Source: Belnapia moabensis DSM 16746
GTDB lineage: Bacteria; Pseudomonadota; Alphaproteobacteria; Acetobacterales; Acetobacteraceae
Direction: 5' to 3'
DNA length: 64,000 nt
Assembly: GCF_000745835.1 (NCBI RefSeq)
Contig: NZ_JQKB01000011.1
Coordinates: forward strand, 62,001-126,000
Shown here: in pieces, positions 55,934 to 63,376 of the stretch
How the letters are laid out: the number at the start of each line of letters is the position of its first letter
How positions within the stretch are numbered: the first letter of the stretch is position 1
Translations under genes and position numbers: made by a program
Notes under the pieces: generated by a model
Seen by the model: the letters and a program-made list of their open reading frames with translations, nothing else
Database searches by the model: none
Told to the model about the DNA's origin: nothing

Positions 55934-57168
55934 TGCGGGACCATCTCGGGCGGCCGCTCGTCGCGGTGACGGGGATGGGGCTGGTGACGCCGCTGGGCTT
56001 CGGCGTGGCGGAGAGTTGGCGGGCCCTGCTCGCCGGGCGGTCGGGCATCCGGCGCATCACCCGCTTCCCGACCGAGCATCTGAAGACGCGGATCGCCGGG
56101 CAGGTGACGCTGCCGGGAGAGGAAGCGATGGCCTCGCCGGAGCGGGTGGAGCGGATGGCCGCAATGGCGGCGGCGGAGGCGGTGGGGCAGGCCGGGATCG
56201 GCGAGCGGTTCCCCGGGCCGCTGCTTCTCGGCATGCCGCCGGTCGAGGTGGAATGGCCGCAGCGGCTGGCGCTGGCGCGGGCGGGTGCCGGTTATCCGGC
56301 GATGGTCGAGGCGGTGGCGGGGCAGCGGGGGCTGTTCGAGACCTTCCTCTTCGGCGGGATCGGGGAGCGGCTGGCGGAGCGGTTCGGGACGCACGGCGTG
56401 CCGGTTTCCGTCACCACGGCCTGCGCGACGGGGGCCTCCGCGATCCAGCTCGGGCTGGAGGCGATCCAGCGCGGCGAGGCGAAGGCGGCGCTCTGCATCG
56501 GCGCCGAGGGGAGCGTGGCGCCGGAGCCGCTGGTGCGCTTCTCGCTGCTCTCGGCGCTGTCGACACGCAATGACGAGCCGGAGCGGGCCTCGCGGCCCTT
56601 CGAGAAGACGCGCGAGGGCTTCGTGCTCAGCGAGGGCGCGGCGGCACTGGTGCTGGAGAGCCTGGAGGCGGCGCAGGCGCGTGGGGCGGAGGTGCTGGGG
56701 CTGGTGCTCGGGGCCGGGGAACGAGCCGACAGCTTCCACCGCACGCGGAGCAACCCGGATGGCGGGGCGATCATCGGGGCGATGCGCGCGGCTATCGCCG
56801 ATGCGGGGCTGCGGCCGGGCGACATTTCCTATGTGAACGCGCACGGCACGGGAACGCCGGAGAACGACAAGATGGAGACGCTCGGCATGCGCGCGGTCTT
56901 CGGCGATGCGCCGCCGCCGATCTCGTCGAACAAGTCGATGATCGGGCACACGCTCTCGGCGGCGGGAGCGATCGAAGCGGTGGCGAGCCTGCTCACCATC
57001 CGCGACGGAATGCTGCCGCCGACGATCAACCATGAGGTGCCCGATCCGGCGATCGCGCTCGATGTGGTGCCGAATGTCGCGCGGGCGGCGAAGGTGGAGC
57101 GGGTGCTGTCGAACAGCTTCGGCTTCGGCGGGCAGAATGTGTGCCTGGTGCTGGGGGCGGCGCCGTGA
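55933..57168 (+). CDS. 3-oxoacyl-ACP synthase, catalytic (FabF1-type, VLCFA cluster)
   Basis: 411 aa. Full catalytic triad: C164 in VTTACATGAS, H304 in NAHGTGT and H339 in SMIGHTLSAAGA. Condenses malonyl-ACP with acyl-AcpXL to lengthen the chain. ATG 55933 overlaps the previous stop (TGATG), so it is made together with the FabF2-type protein. A 67-bp gap follows before adh, containing two copies of a GCGCCGGAGG(T/C)GC sequence, the second acting as ribosome site. Confidence 0.94.
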   Translation: MRDHLGRPLVAVTGMGLVTPLGFGVAESWRALLAGRSGIRRITRFPTEHLKTRIAGQVTLPGEEAMASPERVERMAAMAAAEAVGQAGIGERFPGPLLLGMPPVEVEWPQRLALARAGAGYPAMVEAVAGQRGLFETFLFGGIGERLAERFGTHGVPVSVTTACATGASAIQLGLEAIQRGEAKAALCIGAEGSVAPEPLVRFSLLSALSTRNDEPERASRPFEKTREGFVLSEGAAALVLESLEAAQARGAEVLGLVLGAGERADSFHRTRSNPDGGAIIGAMRAAIADAGLRPGDISYVNAHGTGTPENDKMETLGMRAVFGDAPPPISSNKSMIGHTLSAAGAIEAVASLLTIRDGMLPPTINHEVPDPAIALDVVPNVARAAKVERVLSNSFGFGGQNVCLVLGAAP

Positions 57169-57235
57169 GCGGCGCGATGCTCGGAGCGCCGGAGGTGCGG
57201 AAAGCTAAATCGCGCCGCGCGCCGGAGGCGCAGCA

Positions 57236-58258
57236 ATGAAAGCGTTGCAGCTTTTCGGTGATCGCGACACGCGGCTCGTCGAGGTGGCGGAGCCGGCGGC
57301 GCCGGGGCCGGGCGAGTTGCGGCTCAGGATGCGGGCGGTGGCGCTCAACCACATCGATGTCTGGGGCTGGCGGGGGATGGCTTTCGCCAAGCGGAACCTG
57401 CCGCTGACGGTGGGGGCGGAGGCGGTGGGCGAGGTTGTCGCCATCGGCGAGGGCGTGGAGGGGTGGCGCGTCGGGCAGCTCGCCGTGCCTTATGGGGCGC
57501 AAACTTGCGGCGTCTGCCGGGCGTGCCGGGAGGGGCGGGACAATCTGTGCGAGAATGTCGCGGGGGTGAAGGGATTCCACCTCGATGGCTTCGCGCAGGA
57601 GATCGTCAATCAACAGGCGCGGCTTTGCGTGAAGGTGCCGGAAGGCATCGCCGTGGAGGATGCGGCCTGCGCGGGGATCACCTTCTCGACCGTGGAGCAC
57701 ATGCTCTTCGACAATGCGCGGCTGGAGCCGGGCGAGACGATCCTGGTGCAGGCGGCGGGTTCGGGGATCGGCACAGTCGCCGTGCGCATGGCGAAGGCGA
57801 TGGGGTGCACCGTCATCGCGACCGCCGGGTCGGACGAGAAGTGCGAGCGGGTGCGCGCGCTCGGGGCGGATCATGTCGTCAACTATACGAATGACCGCTT
57901 CGAGAGCGTTGCGCGGAAGGTGACGAAGAAGCGCGGCGTCGATGTGGTGTTCGAGCATGTAGGCGCCACGACCTGGGCGGGGTCGCTGCTGTCGCTCAGG
58001 ATGGGTGGCAGGCTGGTGACTTGCGGCAGCACCTCGGGTGTCTCGGCGGAGACCAACCTGATGATGCTGTTCCAGCGGCAGCTGCGCATCATCGGCAGCT
58101 TCGGTGCGGCGATGCGCAACATCGGCGACGGGCTTGGCAAGATGGCGGGCGGCCTCCGGCCGGTGATCGACAGCACGGTGCCGCTGGAGGGCTTCGCCGG
58201 GGCGCTGGCGCGGCTCGAGGAGCGGCGGGTCTTCGGCAAGATCGTCGTCATGCTCTGA
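57236..58258 (+). CDS. Zinc-binding dehydrogenase, Adh2XL-type (VLCFA cluster)
   Basis: 340 aa MDR-family oxidoreductase. Catalytic-domain core LNHIDVWGWRGM, a structural zinc site with cysteines in QTCGVCRACREGRDNLC, and the cofactor loop VQAAGSGIGTVAVRMAKAMGC (about 170-190). Most likely performs the enoyl- or keto-reduction step in VLCFA synthesis, by analogy to adh2XL in rhizobial clusters; the exact step is not shown. GGAGG sits seven bases before the ATG; lpxXL starts 2 bp after its stop. Confidence 0.91.
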   Translation: MKALQLFGDRDTRLVEVAEPAAPGPGELRLRMRAVALNHIDVWGWRGMAFAKRNLPLTVGAEAVGEVVAIGEGVEGWRVGQLAVPYGAQTCGVCRACREGRDNLCENVAGVKGFHLDGFAQEIVNQQARLCVKVPEGIAVEDAACAGITFSTVEHMLFDNARLEPGETILVQAAGSGIGTVAVRMAKAMGCTVIATAGSDEKCERVRALGADHVVNYTNDRFESVARKVTKKRGVDVVFEHVGATTWAGSLLSLRMGGRLVTCGSTSGVSAETNLMMLFQRQLRIIGSFGAAMRNIGDGLGKMAGGLRPVIDSTVPLEGFAGALARLEERRVFGKIVVML

Positions 58259-58260
58259 CC

Positions 58261-59136
58261 ATGCGCGATGCGGCGGTGGCGGCGCTGGTGCGGGGGCTCT
58301 TCGCGCTCGTCGGGGCGCTGGGGCCGGATCGCGCGGGGGCGCTGGGCGGTGCCGTCGCGCGGCGGGTCGGGCCGTTGGTGAAGGCGCATCGGATTGCGCT
58401 CGAGAATGTGGCGGCGGCGTTTCCCGAACTGTCGGAGGCGGAGCATCGACGGATCGTCGGGGAGGCCTGGGAGAATCTCGGGCGGACGGCGGCGGAATAC
58501 GTGCATCTGGAGCGGATCTGGGATTTCGACCCCGATGGCGCGCCGGGGCGGATCGAGGTCGCGCCGGAGGCGGTCGCGCGGTTCGAGGCGCTGCGCGAGG
58601 ATGGCAAGCCGGCGCTGTTCTTCGCGGCGCATCTGGCGAATTGGGAGCTGCCGGCGGTCGCGGCGGCAAAGCATGGGCTGCCCTCCGCCGTGCTCTACCG
58701 GACGCCGAACAACAAGGCCGTCGCGGCGGATATCCGTGCGCTGCGCGAGGGGATCATGGGGCGGCTGATCGCGGCGGATGTCGCGGCGCCGGTCCGCATG
58801 ATGGAGGCGCTCGACGAGGGGCTGCATGTCGGCATGCTGATCGACCAGCGCTTCGGGCGGGGGCCGCGGGTGCCCTTCCTCGGGCGGCCCGCGGCAGCCA
58901 ATCCGTTGCTGGCGCGGCTGGCGCGGCGCTTCGACTGCCCGGTGCATGGGGCGCGGGCGATAAGGCTGCCGGGGGGCCGGTTCCGGCTGGAGCTGACCGA
59001 GGCGGTGGAGCTGCCGCGGGATGCGCGGGGACGAGTGGATGTGGAAGCGGCGACGGCGCTGCTCAACCGGATCGTCGAAGGCTGGGTCAGGGAGCATCCG
59101 GGGCAGTGGCTGTGGATGCACAGGCGGTGGCGGTAG
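58261..59136 (+). CDS. lpxXL: Lipid A VLCFA acyltransferase, LpxXL-type
   Basis: 291 aa LpxL/HtrB-family acyltransferase. Motif HX4E as HLANWE (about residue 124), LYRTPNNKAV, GMLIDQRFGRGPRVPFLGRPA and the ending WLWMHRRWR. In Rhizobiales LpxXL moves the C28 acyl chain from AcpXL to lipid A; gene order argues for the same role here. ATG 58261 begins 2 bp after adh. It is distinct from the LpxL-type gene at 32888, so the genome has two late acyltransferases in this window alone. Confidence 0.92.
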   Translation: MRDAAVAALVRGLFALVGALGPDRAGALGGAVARRVGPLVKAHRIALENVAAAFPELSEAEHRRIVGEAWENLGRTAAEYVHLERIWDFDPDGAPGRIEVAPEAVARFEALREDGKPALFFAAHLANWELPAVAAAKHGLPSAVLYRTPNNKAVAADIRALREGIMGRLIAADVAAPVRMMEALDEGLHVGMLIDQRFGRGPRVPFLGRPAAANPLLARLARRFDCPVHGARAIRLPGGRFRLELTEAVELPRDARGRVDVEAATALLNRIVEGWVREHPGQWLWMHRRWR

Positions 59137-59295
59137 AAGTTGAGGAATTGAAGAGGGGGCGGGTCAAAGCGTTGAGACTGGCGGATTTTCGGGCGAATTT
59201 TAGGAATTCAGGGTTTTAAGGACTGCCTGCGAACAACCGTAGACCGGGTTGCCCTGCCGCCTCGGATGCGAGGCCGGCCTCCGGCGCGTGCAGCC

Positions 59296-60030
59296 TCAGC
59301 GCCAGTAGGCCCCCTTGGTGCCCGGCGGCGGCCCGATCAGGCGATCATAGGCGCGACGTTCGATGCCGTAGCACTCGCAGGAAGCCGCTTCGAGGCCCGG
59401 CCGGTCGGTGATCGTAATCCGGCCCCGTTCGTAGCGGATAAAGCCCGCCTTCTGCAGCACCCCCGCGGCAACGGTAACCCCGGCGCGGCGCACGCCGAGC
59501 ATCATCGACATAAACTCGTGCGTCATGGGGAAGTCGTCAGTCCCCACGCGGTCATGCGCCATCAGCAGCCAGCGCGCGAGGCGCTGTTCGATATGGTGCC
59601 GACCGTTGCAGGCCGCGCTCCGCGTCACCTGCTCGAAATGCGCCAGCGCGTAGCGGCTCAGGGTCGGGCGGAGCGATGGGATGCGCTCCAGCTCCTCCCG
59701 GAACGCGGCAGTGCCGATCCGCAGCCCGGTGCCAGGCACCTGGACCATGATCTCGAAACCCTCGATGTCGGCGCCGAGCAGCGGCGCCAGCCCCATCATC
59801 CCTTCCGGGCCTATGAGGCCGACCTCGGCACTGTCGCCGTTGTCCATGTAGGCCAGCCGGGAGAGATAGCCTGTCCCCGGGAAGTAGACCGCCCGGATCG
59901 GCTGCTCCACTTCCTGCAGGATCTGACGCAGCGAGAGCTCGACAAGTTCGAGCCGCGGCAGGAAGCGCGCGAGGTCGTCGGGCGGCAAGGCCGCGAGCAG
60001 GCGGTTGCGGGGTGCGGGCTGATCGGTCAT
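59296..60030 (-). CDS. Crp/Fnr-family transcriptional regulator
   Basis: 244 aa. N-terminal cyclic-nucleotide-binding-like beta barrel (residues ~20-130; AVYFPGTGYLSRLAYMDNGDSAEVGLIGPEGMMGLAPLLG) and a C-terminal winged helix (MTHEFMSMMLGVRRAGVTVAAGVLQKAGFIRYERGRITI). The Fe-S cysteines of FNR are absent; a CEC pair lies near the C-terminus. Signal unknown. ATG 60030 starts MTDQPAPRN; an upstream in-frame extension is less family-like. Its promoter must lie in the 291-bp gap 60031-60321, which is visibly less GC-rich. Confidence 0.88.
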   Translation of the reverse strand: MTDQPAPRNRLLAALPPDDLARFLPRLELVELSLRQILQEVEQPIRAVYFPGTGYLSRLAYMDNGDSAEVGLIGPEGMMGLAPLLGADIEGFEIMVQVPGTGLRIGTAAFREELERIPSLRPTLSRYALAHFEQVTRSAACNGRHHIEQRLARWLLMAHDRVGTDDFPMTHEFMSMMLGVRRAGVTVAAGVLQKAGFIRYERGRITITDRPGLEAASCECYGIERRAYDRLIGPPPGTKGAYWR

Positions 60031-60321
60031 GGCCACGCATGGCTCCTGCGACAGAATGTCGGCGGGAGCACGGTCGCGTCTCACAGTCGCCTGCGCCGAA
60101 AGGATCGCGGCAGGCGATGCGTGGTTATAGAATCCGCAACGGAGGTTGTCGGGGCGAAACCGTACAGGACTGGAAAGTTCTTTCAAAATTCCAGCAAGTA
60201 TGCTCCGGGTTGTACCCGTCCGTGCGGATGCATCATATTGCTCCGCTGCCGTTCAAAGACTGTTTCTTCGGTGGCGTCCGGGAACGGATGGGCCGCAGGC
60301 CTCGCAGGCTGTCGGGTCGGG

Positions 60322-60462
60322 TCAGACTTCCTCATCGATGCGGTTCTGTTCGATCGCCTCGAGAGGGGTCAGGCCAGCGTCGAAATACTTCCGCCATAGC
60401 TCCGCATCGATGTCGAAGGTCACAACGGCCTCGATTTCGGCGATCCAGGTGTCGAAGTCCAT
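60322..60462 (-). CDS. Small acidic hypothetical protein
   Basis: 46 aa (MDFDTWIAEIEAVVTFDIDAELWRKYFDAGLTPLEAIEQNRIDEEV in parts), strongly acidic with aromatic and aliphatic spacing suggesting two or three short helices. GGAG lies eight bases upstream of ATG 60462. In-frame codons continue upstream to 60600, so a longer form cannot be excluded. No family recognised; it may be a small regulatory or antitoxin-like protein, but no partner is identifiable. Confidence 0.55.
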   Translation of the reverse strand: MDFDTWIAEIEAVVTFDIDAELWRKYFDAGLTPLEAIEQNRIDEEV

Positions 60463-60720
60463 GTGCCTGCTCCGGTGCTGCACCACGTGGTTGCCAGGGC
60501 CGCCTGACCGGATCGCCGACATTGGGGGGGTCCCGAAGGTCCGCGATGGGTCGAGGCTGTAGGAGAACACGGCCTCCGTCGATAGTGGTTCCTCCGGCAC
60601 GGTTATGGGGCTGGCACCCCGGGCGCCGGACGGAACCAGCCCTCGCCTGCCCTTCCGCGGCTCGGCCGAGGCCGGCGGCGCGAGGCGCCGGGCGCCTGCA
60701 CCGCCATAGCCAGCCTTCGG

Positions 60721-61374
60721 TCAGGCTACGGCCTCGTGCTCGGCTGCCACCGCTGCCGGCAGGAGGCCATAGGTCGAGACCCAGTCCCAGTCCCTCGCCG
60801 TCCAGGCGATCGGCGTCATGTTCGGCCCCAGGAAGACCTGCGGCCAGGTATTCTTCACGTTCTGGTCCCAGCCCGGCTTCATGGCGAAGAGCGAGTAGCA
60901 CCAGGCCAGGATGACGATCCGGTTCTCGCTCAGGTGCCGCCTGATCTCCGTCGTCAGCTTCCCGACCGTGTCGAAGGACCCATCGCCCACATCCTGCACC
61001 ACGACATGGATGCCAGGCAGCGCCTGGCTGCCGTTCAGCTGCCGGGCGATGGTCCGGTCATCCTCCGGGTTGATCGCGGTGTCGGCCGGCCTGTTCGGGT
61101 TACGGGGATGGATTCGGCCCGTTCTCGTGTCCACCTCCTGGCCGAGCTGGTCGCCATGGCGCCCTGCCAGCACCGTGAAGGTCTGCTGCCCCTTGCCGTA
61201 CAGGTCGCGGACGATCTCCCGCCAGGACCCGTCGCCGGTGAAGGTCACCGAGACGCAGAGATTGCCCTTGATCACCCAGGGGCAGTCGTCGAAGGACCAG
61301 TCGCCGCTGTTGAGCTTGTCCCAGACATTCTTCGGTGAAAGGGGACTGGTAGGCTTGATGTATTTGGCGGCCAT
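60721..61374 (-). CDS. Hypothetical protein of unknown family
   Basis: 217 aa, no recognised domain. No signal peptide or membrane span. Aromatic-rich (WDKLNSGDWSFDDCPWVIKG; WTARDWDWVSTYG), with two cysteines near residues 31 and 40 and a third in ILAWCYSLF. The central GRHGDQLG and the DTAINPEDDRTIARQL segments look like a functional core. CAGGAG is placed correctly for ATG 61374; an earlier ATG (61392) is less likely. Lies between small unknown genes in a less GC-biased accessory-looking patch. Confidence 0.75.
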   Translation of the reverse strand: MAAKYIKPTSPLSPKNVWDKLNSGDWSFDDCPWVIKGNLCVSVTFTGDGSWREIVRDLYGKGQQTFTVLAGRHGDQLGQEVDTRTGRIHPRNPNRPADTAINPEDDRTIARQLNGSQALPGIHVVVQDVGDGSFDTVGKLTTEIRRHLSENRIVILAWCYSLFAMKPGWDQNVKNTWPQVFLGPNMTPIAWTARDWDWVSTYGLLPAAVAAEHEAVA

Positions 61375-61488
61375 CGTCGCCTGCTCCTGCATTCGATACT
61401 TCAAAAAACGATGCGGAGCCAGCGGGAGCGAGGCAAGCTAAAAGGCGTTAACCTTGTAACAAGCCGCCAAATCTTAAAACGGCGATGC

Positions 61489-61716
61489 TCAGGGCTGGTT
61501 GGCGGCGGGAGCGGTGACCCAGCCTTGGAAGGGCGGCTCGCCGCAGTCGCCGCACCAGAGCTCGCGGTTCAGGCCGATCAGGTGGAGACGCGCATCGCGG
61601 CCGACCAGGGCGATCAGCCGGGCGCGGCTATAGGTGTGGGACCGGCAGCCGCAGCGGAGGCAGAGCGCCTCGTCGCGCGCCAGGTCGTTGACCGTGAGGG
61701 CGAAGGCAGGGTCCAT
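61489..61716 (-). CDS. Small Cys-rich (zinc-ribbon-like) protein
   Basis: 75 aa. Five cysteines in two groups, C-x2-C-x-C (LCLRCGCRSH) and C-x2-C (LWCGDCGEP), about 32 residues apart: the layout of a structural zinc ribbon. No family named. ATG 61716 chosen (MDPAFALTV); no good ribosome site is visible and an ATG at 61755 would add 13 residues. Confidence 0.6.
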   Translation of the reverse strand: MDPAFALTVNDLARDEALCLRCGCRSHTYSRARLIALVGRDARLHLIGLNRELWCGDCGEPPFQGWVTAPAANQP

Positions 61717-61787
61717 GATGAGGACAAAGATAGAACATCGCCGCCGGTTCCGCAAGCGCTTTCTATCGGTTCCGCATCATTCACCGG

Positions 61788-62186
61788 TCACGTCGTGGTG
61801 GCGGTGCAGCCAGGGCCGTTGCGGTTGAAGCTGGTGATGCGGCCCTCGCGGGATTCGAAGACGAGGACGCAGCCCTCGACGCCGCCGCCATAGCCGCCGA
61901 GGCCGAGACCGAGGCCGGTGCCAACCCCCACGCCGCCGCCGAAGCTGCCGAAGCCGAGGCCGATGCTCGGGAAGATGGCGGGGCGGCTGGAGGGGCGGGC
62001 GAACTCGTACTGCAGCAGGCGGCGGCCCTCATTCTCATAAGTGCGGTTGGGGACGCCGAGATTGGCGACGACATCCGCTTCCGGGCGGCCGACATAGGTG
62101 CCGATGCGGCGGTCGAATTCCGCCGTGGTGCCGGAGGAGCCGCAGGCGGCGAGCAGCAGCGGCAGCAGGAGGAGAAGGCGGTGCAT
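61788..62186 (-). CDS. Small lipoprotein with Gly-rich segment
   Basis: 132 aa. Lipobox LLAAC at residues 11-15 after MHRLLLLLPLL, predicting an acylated envelope protein. TTAEFDRRIGTYVGRPEADVVANLGVPNRTYENEGRRLLQYEF resembles small outer-membrane-assembly-like (SmpA/BamE-type) folds at low confidence, followed by a glycine-rich repeat (GFGSFGGGVGVGTGLGLGLGG) and a C-terminal strand with two cysteines. Function unknown. Confidence 0.8.
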   Translation of the reverse strand: MHRLLLLLPLLLAACGSSGTTAEFDRRIGTYVGRPEADVVANLGVPNRTYENEGRRLLQYEFARPSSRPAIFPSIGLGFGSFGGGVGVGTGLGLGLGGYGGGVEGCVLVFESREGRITSFNRNGPGCTATTT

Positions 62187-62262
62187 CGGTCGGGGCCCCG
62201 TCCGCGGGTGGCGGGATTGCCGGCGCGGCAACTGATAACGTTCGGCGGCCGGGCTGGATGCA

Positions 62263-63162
62263 TCAGGCGGTGAGATGGGCGCTGCGGCCGGCATTCACAT
62301 CGAGGGTGGTGCCGGAGACGTAGAGGGCGCCGGGGCCGCAGAGGAAGGCGATGGCGTCGGCGATCTGGTCGGGCGGCAGCACGGGGATGGGGAGCGCATG
62401 GCCGGCGAAGGCGGCGGCGCGGCGCGGGTCCGGCTGCGGGGCGCCGCCGCCGCGATGCACCATGGGCGTCTCCACCGCCGTGGGGGCGACGGCGTTGACG
62501 GTGATCTCCTCCGGGCCGAGTTCGGCGGCGAGGGACTTCATCAACCCGGTCAGGCCCCATTTCGTCGCGGCATAGGCGCCGGAGTCGCGGACGCCCATCC
62601 GCGCCTGGACGGAGGTGACGATGACGATGCGCCCTCCCCTGCCCTTCCGGCGCATGCCCGGCAGCATCGCCTGGATGGTGTTGAGGGTGCCGGTGAGGTT
62701 GACGTCGAGCATCGCCTGCCAGGCCTCCGGGGCGGGCTCGGCGAGGGAGCCGTTGATGGCGATGCCGGCATTGGCGACGAGGATGTCGGGGCCGCCGAGT
62801 TCGGCGTCGAGGCGGGTGGCGGCGGCGCGGAGGGCGGCGGCGTCACGGATATCGGCGACGAGCGGGAGGGTGCGGACCTGCTGCTCGGCGGTGAGGCGGA
62901 CGGCCTCGTCGAGCTCGGCGCGGGTGGCGAGGCGGTAGCCGCGCAGCGCCGGGATGGCCCCTGGCTCGGCGATGTCGAGCAGGGCGACATCGGCGCCGAG
63001 GCGGGCGAGGGCGAGCGCGGTGGCGCGGCCGATGCCGCGGGCGGCGCCGGTGACCAGCGCCGTGCGGCCGGCGAGCGGACGGGCAGGCTGGGCCTCGGCC
63101 GTGGTCGTGGCGAGGGCCAGGGTCGTGGCGGCGGCGGCGAAGAGCTGGCGGCGTTCGGTCAT
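62263..63162 (-). CDS. SDR-family oxidoreductase with Tat-like signal sequence
   Basis: 299 aa. TERRQLFAAAATTLALATTTAEAQ looks like a twin-arginine signal peptide (R4-R5, cleavage near residue 25). The SDR core follows: TGAARGIGRAT (about 38), NAGIAING, catalytic VTSVQA serine, YAATKWG (Y-x3-K) and the ending LDVNAG. A 20-residue insertion after beta-2 (RGYRLATRAELDEAVRLTAEQ) recalls mycofactocin-coupled SDRs, which bind NAD tightly. GGAGG is well placed for ATG 63162. Periplasmic location is inferred. Confidence 0.88.
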   Translation of the reverse strand: MTERRQLFAAAATTLALATTTAEAQPARPLAGRTALVTGAARGIGRATALALARLGADVALLDIAEPGAIPALRGYRLATRAELDEAVRLTAEQQVRTLPLVADIRDAAALRAAATRLDAELGGPDILVANAGIAINGSLAEPAPEAWQAMLDVNLTGTLNTIQAMLPGMRRKGRGGRIVIVTSVQARMGVRDSGAYAATKWGLTGLMKSLAAELGPEEITVNAVAPTAVETPMVHRGGGAPQPDPRRAAAFAGHALPIPVLPPDQIADAIAFLCGPGALYVSGTTLDVNAGRSAHLTA

Positions 63163-63376
63163 GGGCATCCTCCGATGGGGCAACGCGGTGGGGCGCGGGA
63201 TGCTCCATGGAAGGAGGCTTGATGGTGCCCGGGGAGTTCACCGACCCGCTGGCGCGGAGGATGGCGCCGGGCCTCGGGCAGGCTCCGACCGGGTGCCACC
63301 ACCCGATCGGAGGTATCCGCTCCATCGGACAACGGCTCGGAGCGGGGTCCTTGAGCCGGTGCGGACGGAAGCCGCT

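Noticed and set aside
59259-59274. GCCTCG-GATG-CGAGGC hairpin between lpxXL and the Crp/Fnr gene
   Set aside because: Six-bp stem without a T-run; a terminator for either convergent gene cannot be claimed.
60146-60562. 138-codon plus-strand frame
   Set aside because: Antisense to the small acidic gene and its upstream region, with no ribosome site and random-looking composition.
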